DNA of 36,217 bases from CAZYFS01 sp964647465 (GCA_964647465.1 CAZYFS010000004.1:1-36217), one strand, 5' to 3'; positions 16,350 through 24,695 are shown, counted from the first letter of the stretch. Made by a program: numbers and translations. Notes: generated by a model not told the origin, from the letters alone.

Positions 16350-16388
16350 CAAAAATAAAATACGTCAGAGGAATATTTTGATTAAATC
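16350..16388. repeat. Dispersed intergenic element, short copy
   Basis: Nearly the same sequence (shared core TCAGAGGAATATTTT and ATTAAATCAA) as 17785-17816 inside copy 2. It is followed by an imperfect inverted repeat (AACCGTGAAAAA at 16390-16401 and TTTTTACGGTT at 16420-16430) just before the Fic promoter, a possible operator. Confidence 0.55.
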
Positions 16389-16433
16389 AAAACCGTGAAA
16401 AAAGTCACTTTTTTATCAATTTTTACGGTTATG

Positions 16434-16462
16434 TTGACAAAATCGTGAAAATAAACCATACT
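16434..16462 (+). promoter_or_regulatory. Promoter of the fic-like gene, probably leaderless
   Basis: Perfect TTGACA (16434-16439), 17-bp spacer, then CATACT (16457-16462). The expected start near 16469 is only about 3 nt before the ATG at 16472, so the mRNA would be essentially leaderless. Confidence 0.65.
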
Positions 16463-16471
16463 TTCTGACAT

Positions 16472-17347
16472 ATGGTGAAAGTATTAAATATTTACAACAA
16501 AATTAATAATTTGCGAAAACGTTACTATGTTGCATCTGTTGGCAAACAGGCTCTTTTGGCATTGCTTAGCGAAGCAGAAGTTACTGAACAAGTTTACAAC
16601 TCTAATGCTATTGAAAATAGTACGCTGAGTTTCGAAGAAACAGAAAAGATACTGATGCAGATAAATTTAGATAGACATATTTCCGAGAGAGAAATTTTTG
16701 AAGCAAAAAATCTTGCCCGAGTAACGTCTTATGTAAATAAAAAAGCGAAAAAACAAGAAATTACTCTCGATGTTATTTTGATGTTACATAAGATGCTTAT
16801 AAGAAACATCAGGGACGATATCGCTGGACGATTCAGAAAAAACGATGAGTGGGTGCGAGTAGGAAGTTATATTGCAGTTGACCCGAAAGAGATAACAGAA
16901 CAATTAGATAAAATGATTGCAGGATATCACGCAAGTAGTCACGAAAATATTATAAAAAGAATTGCGTTGCTACATCTAACTTTTGAGCATATTCATCCCT
17001 TTGTAGACGGTAATGGTCGCATCGGTAGAGTGATCAATAATTATCTGCTCATTCGAGAGGGATTCGTGCCGATAAATATCAAGTTTATTGATAGGAAGAT
17101 GTATTATGATGCATTTAAAGAATTTGAAGCAAATAGAGTCACCGGGACGATGGAAGAAATTGTAGGAAAAGCGCTTACAAATAGCTATCACAAACGACTC
17201 GCGTATTTAGAAGATAAAAAAATTATAACCCTTAAAGAATTTGCCAAAGAAAACAATTTTTCACATTCAAACGTAATTAACAAAGCCAACAGACAAACGA
17301 TAGAAGCCTTTTTAGAGAAAGGAGTGTGGAAAATTGGGGGAAAATAA
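16472..17347 (+). CDS. Fic family protein, class II, with C-terminal HTH
   Basis: A 291-residue Fic-domain enzyme, a family that usually transfers AMP from ATP onto Ser/Thr/Tyr of target proteins. The catalytic motif H-P-F-V-D-G-N-G-R-I-G-R is complete at 175-186. The autoinhibitory helix motif S-N-A-I-E-N (44-49) is N-terminal, which makes it class II. The C-terminal part (about 250-291) looks like a winged-helix end (I-T-L-K-E-F-A-K-E-N-N-F-S). The TAA at 17345-17347 is followed in the same frame by 26 further sense codons rich in Lys (17348-17428), so the stop may be a recent nonsense change or a readthrough site. Located beside AbiE in a defence-like cluster. Confidence 0.92.
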   Translation: MVKVLNIYNKINNLRKRYYVASVGKQALLALLSEAEVTEQVYNSNAIENSTLSFEETEKILMQINLDRHISEREIFEAKNLARVTSYVNKKAKKQEITLDVILMLHKMLIRNIRDDIAGRFRKNDEWVRVGSYIAVDPKEITEQLDKMIAGYHASSHENIIKRIALLHLTFEHIHPFVDGNGRIGRVINNYLLIREGFVPINIKFIDRKMYYDAFKEFEANRVTGTMEEIVGKALTNSYHKRLAYLEDKKIITLKEFAKENNFSHSNVINKANRQTIEAFLEKGVWKIGGK

Positions 17348-17639
17348 GTCTTTGCCCTGAAAGACGTGAGTGAACTTTGGGGTAAAAATCTAAAACATCG
17401 TGTGAAAAACAAAACTACCCTTAATTAAGAGAGTAGCTCTAGGATGTATAACCCTAACGGTTCTATAGTAGAACCGAAAGACATTATTAATACGCTAAAT
17501 CAATACGTTCTGTCAATAGCACAATGCCATTTCCACCGGGATCAGACGCTAGCTTCCAAAAAGATTTAAAAGAAATTGATATCTCTCAAGAAAAACTAAA
17601 CTACTTTCAATAAGTTTATTTATCTTCCTTAAAAATCTT

Positions 17640-17833
17640 TTCGAAAACTAGTTTTAATTTTTATTCTTTTGTTTTATTTTATTTAACTTCCCGAATTATT
17701 TATCGGGATTTTTTTGTTTTCCCTTTGTTCCTAAAACAAAGATTGAACAACTAAAACATCTCTAAATAACCTTGACGAAGAATGGAGTGCATCAGAGGAA
17801 TATTTTAATTAAATCAATTCATCCTTGTTTTGA
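17640..17833. repeat. Dispersed intergenic element, copy 2
   Basis: Aligns over most of its length with copy 1 (12365-12600). Its right half aligns with 18905-18985 downstream of the intact surface gene and with the short copy at 16350. It sits immediately beyond the 3' end of the surface-protein remnant, as copy 3 does beyond the intact gene, so it represents the shared downstream flank of that gene family. Confidence 0.7.
17689..17715 (+). terminator. Terminator-like hairpin of dispersed element copy 2
   Basis: Stem TCCCGA/TCGGGA (17689-17694 and 17703-17708), loop ATTATTTA, then T7. It is the counterpart of 12407-12435 with one compensatory base-pair change. Confidence 0.65.
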
Positions 17834-17998
17834 TTAAAAAGGAGGATTTGATTAAAGGAAGGGGTATCCATTATTAGTTTGTCCATCAATATCCCAGATA
17901 TTTTCGAAATCCCATTCAACGCTTGTTGTTCCTTGTCAGACATCAGTAGTAAAAGTGGATTTTCGCTTCATCCTAATTATTGTTTGTCCTTTGGCGTA
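17834..17998 (-). pseudogene. Decayed 3' end of a GLUG-type surface protein gene
   Basis: Read on the minus strand, it matches the last 50 or so codons of the 1470-residue protein: Y-A-K-G-Q-T, K-S-T-F-T-T-D-V, W-D-F-E-N-I-W and G-Y-P-F-L are shared. The Trp codon after T-T-D-V is TGA here, and the Arg codon after P-F-L is TAA. These two in-frame stops show decay. The copy stops matching at about 17998, where the intact gene continues. The offset to the intact copy is 1141 bp. Confidence 0.82.
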
Positions 17999-18067
17999 CT
18001 CTTTTCTTCTTTATTGTTCGAAGCAAAAATTAACGATTTTGATTATCGTAGAACGTATCCTTATCTC

Positions 18068-18095
18068 TTGACAACGATTAGTAGTTTGTTATATT
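18068..18095 (+). promoter_or_regulatory. Orphan promoter-like sequence
   Basis: TTGACA (18068-18073), 16 bp, TATATT (18090-18095). The only thing downstream on this strand is the hairpin at 18113-18156, so any transcript would be about 50 nt. It may be fortuitous or drive a very short RNA. Confidence 0.3.
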
Positions 18096-18112
18096 AACAA
18101 TAGAATACATAC

Positions 18113-18156
18113 GAAAAAGCACCTTTTAAGGTTTTGTCCTTACGCGGTGCTTTTTT
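18113..18156. terminator. Bidirectional terminator overlapping the NYN gene end
   Basis: A perfect 10-bp outer stem AAAAAGCACC/GGTGCTTTTT with an inner AAGG/CCTT helix. It has T-tracts on both strands. On the minus strand it includes the last codons (K-H-R-V-R-T-K-P) and stop of the NYN gene, so the terminator is partly coding. Confidence 0.85.
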
Positions 18157-18644
18157 ATTTTATGTTCAAGTTTTTTACGCAAATTTTCTATAAAAACAAC
18201 TTTCTCTTTAGCTGTTTTCTTTAATAAGATTGAACAGGTTTTAACGTATGGACTTATCACGTATTTAAGTTTATTGTTTTTGTATAAATATTTAACTAAA
18301 GAATAAAAATCTCCGTCGCTCGTAATAATTATAGCTTTGTCGTATTTCTTATAATCAATCATCGCCTGTAAGACCAAGTCAGCATCTACGTTGCCTTTTA
18401 CCTTCCCGTTTTCATCGGGCAACGTTGGTTTGAAAACTAAAATATAACCGGCTTCTTGTAATGAAGAATACAAGTCTTGATTAGCTGGGATGTAACCGAT
18501 AAACAAATAGGCTACAGATACTTTGTATTTTTCTCTCAAATAAACCCTAAATCGCTTATAATCTAATTTCCAGCCTAAGCTCTGAACGCCCAAATAAAGA
18601 TTTTGGCCGTCAATAAATGCATAATTCCCTATTTCTTTTTTCAT
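18126..18644 (-). CDS. NYN/LabA-like PIN-fold nuclease (DUF88)
   Basis: A 172-residue protein of the NYN (LabA/DUF88) family, PIN-like predicted ribonucleases. The acidic metal-site motifs are visible: F-I-D-G-Q-N at 10-15, N-V-D-A-D (85-89) and I-T-S-D-G-D-F (107-113). The C-terminus is Lys/Arg-rich and may bind RNA. No partner antitoxin is adjacent. It has its own promoter with an almost absent leader, and its terminator overlaps its last codons. It lies between the intact and the decayed copy of the surface-protein 3' end, so it may be cargo of a duplication or insertion. Confidence 0.88.
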   Translation of the reverse strand: MKKEIGNYAFIDGQNLYLGVQSLGWKLDYKRFRVYLREKYKVSVAYLFIGYIPANQDLYSSLQEAGYILVFKPTLPDENGKVKGNVDADLVLQAMIDYKKYDKAIIITSDGDFYSLVKYLYKNNKLKYVISPYVKTCSILLKKTAKEKVVFIENLRKKLEHKIKKHRVRTKP

Positions 18645-18652
18645 GTAGCTTT

Positions 18653-18681
18653 ATTTTACCAAAAATTTGTTTCGTTGGCGA
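18653..18681 (-). promoter_or_regulatory. Promoter of the NYN gene, probably leaderless
   Basis: On the minus strand TCGCCA, 17 bp, TAAAAT. The expected start near 18646 lies about 2 nt before the start codon at 18644. Confidence 0.45.
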
Positions 18682-18706
18682 GAAGCAAAAAATTATTACT
18701 GTCCAA

Positions 18707-18792
18707 ACATGATAATTTTGAAATTGAGCAACATAGCAATATAGAAACATAGAAACATAGAAACATAGAAACATAGAAACATAGAAACATAT
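18707..18792. repeat. ATAGAAAC microsatellite and flanking dispersed repeat
   Basis: Six perfect tandem copies of the 8-bp unit ATAGAAAC (18741-18788), followed by a partial unit. The left flank (18707-18748) resembles 81-113 near the window start. The 8-bp unit is not a multiple of three, so copy-number changes would shift any overlapping frame. Confidence 0.9.
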
Positions 18793-18974
18793 AGACGTTA
18801 CAATCAGAGAGGGCCTGTCGCCTTTTTTTGGCAAAATGTCGATTAAATTAATTAAAGGACAGACAGGTTATTTTAATTAACCAAATTCCTTGGTGTAACA
18901 TTTTTAAATTAACCCGACAGGAAATAGAATTCACTAAGAGAATATTCGAACTGCATTGATTAATCCTTGTCTAA
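18793..18974. repeat. Dispersed element copy 3 downstream of the surface gene
   Basis: No gene. About 18905-18974 aligns with the right part of copy 2 (17770-17833) and directly follows the stop of the intact surface gene. No strong hairpin with a T-tract is seen, so the terminator present in copies 1 and 2 is not preserved here. Confidence 0.5.
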
Positions 18975-21900
18975 TTAAGAGGGTAGATTTGATCGAAGGA
19001 AGGGGTACCCACTATTGGTTTGTTCATCGATGTTCCAGATATTTTCGAAATCCCAGTCAACGTTTATTGTCCCTTGCCAGACGTCTGTAGTAAAAGTGGA
19101 TTTTTGCTTCATTCCAATCGTTGTTTGTCCTTTGGCGTAGCCATCACTTTGGCTCTGTCCAGTTGCCCCAATATCCCAGAAGCAATGAGAGTCATAGCCA
19201 TTGGTGCGATATCCTGCGAATCCACCAATGAGAGAGCTTGAATCACTAGCTTTAGTAGTGTAGCTAGTTGTATAAGAGTTTACGATGAATAAATCACGAT
19301 TAACTCCTCTGTACTCTTCCCAACCGACAAAACCACCAACGCTTTTTTCTCCTTTGACTTTGTTGTGGGCATAGCAATTTTTAATCTCCGCTCGATTTTC
19401 ACCAACAAAACCACCAACAAATTGATTCCCAGAGATATTATTATTGTGGCTGAAGCAATTTTCAATTAGGCTTTCTCCATCGAGTCGACCAACTAGTCCA
19501 CCGACTCCCCAATCTCCGATGATTAGCGTTTCTTGACTGATTGACCCACTAGAGGAATCACTAATTATTACATTATTACGAGCATTACCTATTAATCCTC
19601 CGGCGCTTCCTTGGTTGTTGTGTTGTTTGAAATTAGAGTCGTTAGAGACATTGGCTGCTACTCGACAACGATTAATCGTGACGTTGGACGCAGAACCTAT
19701 TAATCCGCCTACTCCTCCCTCTGCTTTTCCGTAGATAGACCCGCTAATTTCACAATTACTAATTTCTGCCGAAGAATTGACACCTCCATGAACTTTTCCA
19801 GCTAATCCTCCAACTAGTGAATAACCACTAATTTGGCAATTTTCTAAACAAAGGTTTTTAATTTCTGCGAGAGCTCCGATAATTCCGAACATTCCAATGT
19901 TTTCATCCTGATCGTTAATTCGGTTGATGAAAAGATTTTGGATGCAATAGTCTTGTCCATCAATGTGTCCGGTAAAGTAATTCGTGCTATCCCCGATAGG
20001 AGTGAATCCTTGTCCGTCATCCCAAGTTATTGTAGAGGAACAATCAATATCCCCAACTATTTTATAGTAGGAATTAAGATGGTTTTTGATCATCTGTAAT
20101 TCCTCGCAATTAGCCAAAACATAAGGGTCTTCAGCCGTTCCCTGATGAGGGAATGCTTGTGAATAAACAGTATTCGATAAAGCCGATTCGTTGTCTACTT
20201 GATCCCAAGATTTTATAGCGAACCAGTGATCTTCTTGGGGGTCGAGATTAGTTAGGGTAATTTGTTCGGGGTGGCCTGTTTGTTGAGGGATAAGGTTGCT
20301 GGGAGTAACATCTAATCCCTCCTCCCAGTTATTATTTGTGACGGGGGAGAAATATTTCTTAATTTGATATTTATCTAAACCGTGAGCATCAGCAGGAGTG
20401 TGCCAACTTAATATTATCTGACCGCTTTCTTCTCCTGGAGCGGCGTAAAGATCAGCGATAGTGACCGGAGGAGTAGCATCAAGAATAATAGAGGCTGTTT
20501 GATGATCTTGCCCAATATTACCAGGGGCATCTTTAACCCAAAGGAAGAGAATTTTCTCGCCATCGCTTTCCGACAAAGTAAAATTAGTCGGAAGATTAGA
20601 TTGCCATTGCAAACTAGTAGAAGGAGGTGGAGATGCTTGGTCTTCTGCTAAAAACCAAGCGGCGACATCATCATTCTCGGCAACAGACACGTTAACGGTT
20701 TGTTTATTGGTGTAATCATGAGAATTAGTTTCAGGATCACTCAAAGAAATGGTGGGCGTTAAGGGAGGGGTGACGTCAAAAGAAGTTCCATTAATATTTC
20801 CGGGAGTTGGAACCTGAAGTTCAAAATCGGTTTGATTATTGTCAGAATCTTGATAACTTTCGTTTTCTTGACTCCATTTTCGTCCTAAACTTTGTTCAGG
20901 ACCGGGATTGGTTGGAAAGGGAGCTCCTTCAGCATCACTAGCTTGACCGAAACCAATTTTGTCAGATAAAATTTCGGCAGGATTGTAAAGGAGAATAGTG
21001 TAATCAGTAGCGATTGAGTAAGTGCTTCCAGAATAATAAGAATCGGGAGATGTTTTTCCTTGATAATTAGTATCCCCTTGGGGAACAATAAGAAAATATG
21101 ACAGGGGAGCAAGATCTCCGGATAAAGTGCTAGCACTAACTAAACAACTCTCCTTTCCGCCAGATGTTTTTTTGCTTAAGCTCCATTGACTCAAATTAAC
21201 GCTTTCTTGGTTGGGATTATACAATTCAACGAACTCGTCTTTTTTATTTTCTCCTTCTATTTTAATTTCAGAGATTAAGAGAGAGGGGATTTCTTCAACG
21301 ACAATTATCACTTCGTCTTCATCGGTATTTCCGGCTTCATCAGCAACTTGTAAAGTAATTGAATGAGCTCCGGGATTGAAATATTGAGCTACGAAAGAGA
21401 TAGAAGAGTCTTCTTTTGTTTCATTCCAAAAACCATCATCATTTGTATCCCACTTATAAGAAACAATAGCGATATTGTCTCCGGAGAGATGAGCATTTAA
21501 AGTAAAAGATTGATTGAAACTTATTGTTTGGTCAGGCCCAGCATTGGCTTTTGGGGCAGCAGTGTCTGTTTGGGAAGAATTATTCTGGTTGGCATTAGTC
21601 GAAGAATTGTTTTCGGAAGATTCTTCTTTGTCCGTTTCTTCGGTTGGATCATAACCAACACTATTCGAGGATTTTGGCGTTCCCGATGACAAAGAGCTAG
21701 TTTGCCACGTAAGATTATTTTTTCTTTCCATTGTTCGTTTAGAAATATTATCACCGGCTGGCCATTGAGGGTCAGCCCAGATTAAATCCTGCAAAGAACA
21801 ATTAACATCAAACAGATAAAGGGTCTCGGAAGAATTTTTTAGTCCTCCTTGGTAGATTTTATCAGCTGATTTCGTTGGAATAGTGTTATCGTCAGTTCTT

Positions 21901-23387
21901 TCTAAGAGAAAGAAGTTATTTGCTAAAATAGAATCATCTTCATCGAAGAGGACAATTAAGTTCTTGTTTTGATTAAATAATTGCCATCCAGTTAAATTTA
22001 TTTTTCCTTTTGTTTTGTTTTTTAATTCAATCCATTCATTATTGGGAGATTCTTTATCTCCCATCCAAGCCACCTCGTTAAAGATAACTTTATTCCAATC
22101 TGGTTGAGGCAGATTGATAGTTGAACACAAAGAAAGCTCTTCAGAAGATTCATTTGTTTTCTCTGTTGAGGTTTCAGAATTATCTTCCTCGACGGTTGAT
22201 TCTTCTCCATCTTCTAAATCGGCAGAAGAGTTTTCCTTGTCTTGTTCAGCTTGCCAACGAGCAATTTCGGATTGGTATTGGGTAATTTTTGCAATTTCTT
22301 GATTAACTTCTCTGTTTTCTTCGCTAGTTATCCCCATATTTTCACCGATTATGAGCATTCCCTTAACGAAGCTAGATAAACTTGAGTCAAGGTCGGGACT
22401 TAATTCAAGCCGAACGGGATTGCTTTGTTTTTCTTCTACTGTTCTGCGGAGAAGTTCGACAGAATTTTTTAGTTCTTGAAGGTTAGTATTTGTTGAAGCA
22501 CTGTTTTCTTGGATAACTTTTGGAGAATCTTCTGGCAAGGGAGAGAATAAAGCATGATATTTATCTTTTATCCAACCGACGGAATAAGCAAAAACTCTTT
22601 CTGTTAAGCTAAGAGGATCTTTAATTGTTACGGCGGGAACAACATCGGGAAATTCTACTTTTATTTGAGGAGAATCAACCCAACGATAGGCCCGGCTTAG
22701 AATTTTTACTTTGCCTTGGATGCTCAAAACAAAAGGTCTTAATTCTTGATAACCCCTGTTTTGCCAAGCTTGACATTGCCAAGTTGAGTGTAATCGTGTC
22801 CCTGGCGGCTCTATTGCTTCCCGAGAATAAAATTCGATAGCAATTTTAGCATAATCATTATCAAGGGGATAATAAGTTAAAATATAGGGGATGGTGATGG
22901 CCTCTTCGTTTCCACGATAGGACGAATAAGAAAAATTTAGCTCTCCACCACTAGTTTTTATTTGATTTTCTGTCAGCCAGTTAATGGCTGTCGATTTGGC
23001 TTTTTCAACAGATAAATTTTCTAAAGTGTCCATGAAAAAGGAAGAAAGGTCAGATGTTATTAAGTAATATCCCATTTTTGCGGCTTGTGTGGCGAAGACC
23101 TTGCCAACTTCTAAAGGAATTTCACGGAAATAATAACGCAACTGTCCTTTGAAGACAGCTCTTTGAATTGTTGCTATCGCGCCCTCTTCATTAAGAGAGC
23201 GAGAAGAGAGAAGGGAAAGAGAGCTTACAATTTCGTTAGCAAGGATGGGAGGAATGGTTTGTAAGATATTGTGAGTATTGTAATTTGAAAACGGAAGCAA
23301 TGCAGAAGAAGGAGAAACAGCTGATATAAACGTTGGAGCGAGAATTCCTACAACGAGGAAAATCGACAATAAATATAGTTTAGACAT
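18975..23387 (-). CDS. Giant modular surface protein (LTD, PKD, Fn3, GLUG)
   Basis: 1470 residues. Signal peptide about 1-23. An unassigned globular N-terminal region (25-290) is followed by a charged, partly coiled-coil and Glu/Ser-rich linker (295-418). Then come a lamin-tail domain (about 425-575, N-E-V-A-W-M-G and N-E-W-I-E-L), a PKD domain (610-698, A-N-A-G-P-D-Q), a second lamin-tail domain (700-865), an Ig-like segment (870-972) and an Fn3-like domain (973-1080). A long GLUG region (1081-1430) repeats V-G-G-L-x-G and E-N-C motifs. A role in adhesion or envelope structure is inferred. No sortase signal is present. It starts 7 bp after the upstream membrane protein gene. Its 3' end exists as a decayed copy at 17834-17998. 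Confidence 0.85.
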   Translation of the reverse strand: MSKLYLLSIFLVVGILAPTFISAVSPSSALLPFSNYNTHNILQTIPPILANEIVSSLSLLSSRSLNEEGAIATIQRAVFKGQLRYYFREIPLEVGKVFATQAAKMGYYLITSDLSSFFMDTLENLSVEKAKSTAINWLTENQIKTSGGELNFSYSSYRGNEEAITIPYILTYYPLDNDYAKIAIEFYSREAIEPPGTRLHSTWQCQAWQNRGYQELRPFVLSIQGKVKILSRAYRWVDSPQIKVEFPDVVPAVTIKDPLSLTERVFAYSVGWIKDKYHALFSPLPEDSPKVIQENSASTNTNLQELKNSVELLRRTVEEKQSNPVRLELSPDLDSSLSSFVKGMLIIGENMGITSEENREVNQEIAKITQYQSEIARWQAEQDKENSSADLEDGEESTVEEDNSETSTEKTNESSEELSLCSTINLPQPDWNKVIFNEVAWMGDKESPNNEWIELKNKTKGKINLTGWQLFNQNKNLIVLFDEDDSILANNFFLLERTDDNTIPTKSADKIYQGGLKNSSETLYLFDVNCSLQDLIWADPQWPAGDNISKRTMERKNNLTWQTSSLSSGTPKSSNSVGYDPTEETDKEESSENNSSTNANQNNSSQTDTAAPKANAGPDQTISFNQSFTLNAHLSGDNIAIVSYKWDTNDDGFWNETKEDSSISFVAQYFNPGAHSITLQVADEAGNTDEDEVIIVVEEIPSLLISEIKIEGENKKDEFVELYNPNQESVNLSQWSLSKKTSGGKESCLVSASTLSGDLAPLSYFLIVPQGDTNYQGKTSPDSYYSGSTYSIATDYTILLYNPAEILSDKIGFGQASDAEGAPFPTNPGPEQSLGRKWSQENESYQDSDNNQTDFELQVPTPGNINGTSFDVTPPLTPTISLSDPETNSHDYTNKQTVNVSVAENDDVAAWFLAEDQASPPPSTSLQWQSNLPTNFTLSESDGEKILFLWVKDAPGNIGQDHQTASIILDATPPVTIADLYAAPGEESGQIILSWHTPADAHGLDKYQIKKYFSPVTNNNWEEGLDVTPSNLIPQQTGHPEQITLTNLDPQEDHWFAIKSWDQVDNESALSNTVYSQAFPHQGTAEDPYVLANCEELQMIKNHLNSYYKIVGDIDCSSTITWDDGQGFTPIGDSTNYFTGHIDGQDYCIQNLFINRINDQDENIGMFGIIGALAEIKNLCLENCQISGYSLVGGLAGKVHGGVNSSAEISNCEISGSIYGKAEGGVGGLIGSASNVTINRCRVAANVSNDSNFKQHNNQGSAGGLIGNARNNVIISDSSSGSISQETLIIGDWGVGGLVGRLDGESLIENCFSHNNNISGNQFVGGFVGENRAEIKNCYAHNKVKGEKSVGGFVGWEEYRGVNRDLFIVNSYTTSYTTKASDSSSLIGGFAGYRTNGYDSHCFWDIGATGQSQSDGYAKGQTTIGMKQKSTFTTDVWQGTINVDWDFENIWNIDEQTNSGYPFLRSNLPS

Positions 23388-23394
23388 AATTTTT

Positions 23395-24036
23395 TCAGAA
23401 TTTGATGCTATCTAAAATCTGCAATAGTTTTTTTTGACACTTGTTTTGATTTTCGCCTGCAACAAATTGACAGTTTAACATGGCGATTTTATTAATCGAC
23501 ATGGGAAGACTAATTCTTGGGAAGACCGAGGCTAAAGAAGCGTCGCTTGGCATTTCTTTTCTAAGGGCGTTGATGTTGTTTATTTTGACGAGAGAATAAA
23601 TTGAAGAACCATCAATCAGTATTTTTTCCGAAGCTTGCTTCATTATTTCTATTCTTTGAGATATCCATTGAAAATTATTTTCATTTTCAACTACTTCTAG
23701 TTGAATAAAACAACCTTGTTGGACAATTTGATTTTCATCTGTTTCGAGATCGGGACTTTTTATTTGTGCTGCCCATTCGTCTAAACCGAAATTCTTTACC
23801 TCGGCTGTCCAATTTTCGGGAACTTCTAAAGTTAAACCAATTAAACTATTTTTTATCATAGTTTTGTTATTTTCTTGGTAAACAAGATAATCTTGGCCAT
23901 TACTCCATTCTGTCCCAGGAGCAAAATCCTTATCACAAAGAGATTCTTGCCCTCGATAAACAATAAACATAACGACAAGAAGAGCGATTAAAATAGTAAT
24001 GATGATAGCGAGAGTGGTTTTGTTTTTCTTATTCAT
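23395..24036 (-). CDS. Membrane-anchored extracytoplasmic protein
   Basis: 213 residues with a basic N-terminus, one helix (about 8-27) and an exported remainder. The outer part contains four Cys (in L-C-D-K, Q-G-C-F, L-N-C-Q and N-K-C-Q), which may form disulfides. The fold suggested by L-T-L-E-V-P-E-N-W is like small PsbP/DUF-type domains often seen in Gram-positive lipoproteins, but I cannot name a family. It is co-transcribed with the giant surface protein and may help its placement. Confidence 0.6.
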   Translation of the reverse strand: MNKKNKTTLAIIITILIALLVVMFIVYRGQESLCDKDFAPGTEWSNGQDYLVYQENNKTMIKNSLIGLTLEVPENWTAEVKNFGLDEWAAQIKSPDLETDENQIVQQGCFIQLEVVENENNFQWISQRIEIMKQASEKILIDGSSIYSLVKINNINALRKEMPSDASLASVFPRISLPMSINKIAMLNCQFVAGENQNKCQKKLLQILDSIKF

Positions 24037-24065
24037 AAGGGCTAATTTCTTGATAAAAAAATAAT

Positions 24066-24094
24066 AAAAAAACTCTGTTGCGCTTTAACAGAGT
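24066..24094 (-). terminator. Terminator after the DUF2283 gene
   Basis: Stem ACTCTGTT/AACAGAGT (24072-24079 and 24087-24094), loop of seven. On the minus strand it is followed by T7. It separates the DUF2283/DUF4258 pair from the surface-protein operon. Confidence 0.85.
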
Positions 24095-24133
24095 AAGTAG
24101 GATTTTTTTCTAATTAAGTCATGTTCAACTATT

Positions 24134-24367
24134 TTAGGCCTGAGCCGATCGAATTACGGCCTCGGGATTTTTTAAAAGATCGGTTGTCTGGGTCGCAAAT
24201 TTTTTTGCTTCCAGGATTTCCAATAAAATAGGAACATTTTTTTCGGTAAAGTGGATAATCACATTACCAATTTTTTTTCCGCGAACGATTTTTCCCTTTG
24301 GACTTAATTCCCAACTAAGTACGTCAGCCTCTGGATCGTAACTTAATTTTCCTTTTTTGTTGTTCAT
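24134..24367 (-). CDS. DUF2283 family small protein
   Basis: 77 residues. The Y-D-P-E-A-D-V-L-S-W start (about 10-19) and the L-L-E-I-L-E-A-K-K segment (48-56) are the hallmarks of DUF2283. These proteins often accompany DUF4258 proteins, as here, 62 bp downstream of one. A toxin-antitoxin-like role for such pairs has been suggested by genomic association only. The usual acidic residues after the first strand are partly replaced. Terminator follows directly. Confidence 0.8.
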   Translation of the reverse strand: MNNKKGKLSYDPEADVLSWELSPKGKIVRGKKIGNVIIHFTEKNVPILLEILEAKKFATQTTDLLKNPEAVIRSAQA

Positions 24368-24429
24368 CTTTGTTATTGATGATTTAGGCTTAGATTTTTC
24401 TCAACCGAAAACGATTAAATCAACGACGG

Positions 24430-24666
24430 TTAAATAGGATAGAAAGTAATGATCTTGAGAATAGATTTTTCTTGATAAGCGATTACCTCAAGACTATATC
24501 GAGGAGAAAATTTCTTTTGATAAACGACAAGAGGCCCCTTTTTCGCTTTTTCGATTTGATCAGCTTTCTGCACAGTAGCAATGACTTGTTTTCGGGAAAG
24601 GGAAAACTGATGACGGATTAAAGTGTCTATCTTATTCTCGGCATGCTGAGTAAAGTGGATAATCAT
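24430..24666 (-). CDS. DUF4258-like small protein
   Basis: 78 residues. F-T-Q-H-A-E-N-K-I near the start, then L-S-R-K-Q-V-I-A-T-V, then two beta strands ending with I-L-K-I-I-T-F-Y-P. This matches the DUF4258 pattern of a conserved His followed by a helix and a BrnT/RelE-like beta sheet. It may act as the toxin-like partner of the DUF2283 gene downstream. Functional evidence is lacking. Confidence 0.75.
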   Translation of the reverse strand: MIIHFTQHAENKIDTLIRHQFSLSRKQVIATVQKADQIEKAKKGPLVVYQKKFSPRYSLEVIAYQEKSILKIITFYPI

Positions 24667-24695
24667 ACTCTCGGAAATAATTTATGGAAAAGATT

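Larger units (their letters stand above)
17348..17833. other. Region downstream of fic: open tail, palindrome, dispersed element
   Basis: 17348-17428 is an open reading continuation of the Fic frame. A perfect hairpin CGGTTCTA-TAG-TAGAACCG lies at 17458-17476 without a T-tract. A 29-codon ORF (17524-17613, starting M-P-F-P-P-G-S-D) is open but unsupported. From about 17640 the dispersed element copy 2 begins, aligning with 12365-12600. No confident gene otherwise. Confidence 0.5.

Noticed and set aside
17458..17476. Perfect 8-bp hairpin downstream of fic as a terminator
   Set aside because: No T-tract follows on either strand. It is mentioned only as a palindrome.
17524..17613. A 29-codon ORF beginning M-P-F-P-P-G-S-D
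   Set aside because: No ribosome-binding site or promoter is visible and no family is recognised, so it is not listed as a gene.
17879..18097. A 72-codon plus-strand ORF
   Set aside because: It is antisense to the decayed surface-gene fragment, whose minus-strand translation matches the intact protein.
18741..18788. Short regular repeats that could suggest a CRISPR array
   Set aside because: The 8-bp units are contiguous with no spacers, and no cas gene is present.
18610..18834. A 74-codon minus-strand ORF rich in C-F-Y-V-S-M-F-L repeats
   Set aside because: Its repeats are only the translation of the ATAGAAAC microsatellite, and it overlaps the NYN promoter and start.
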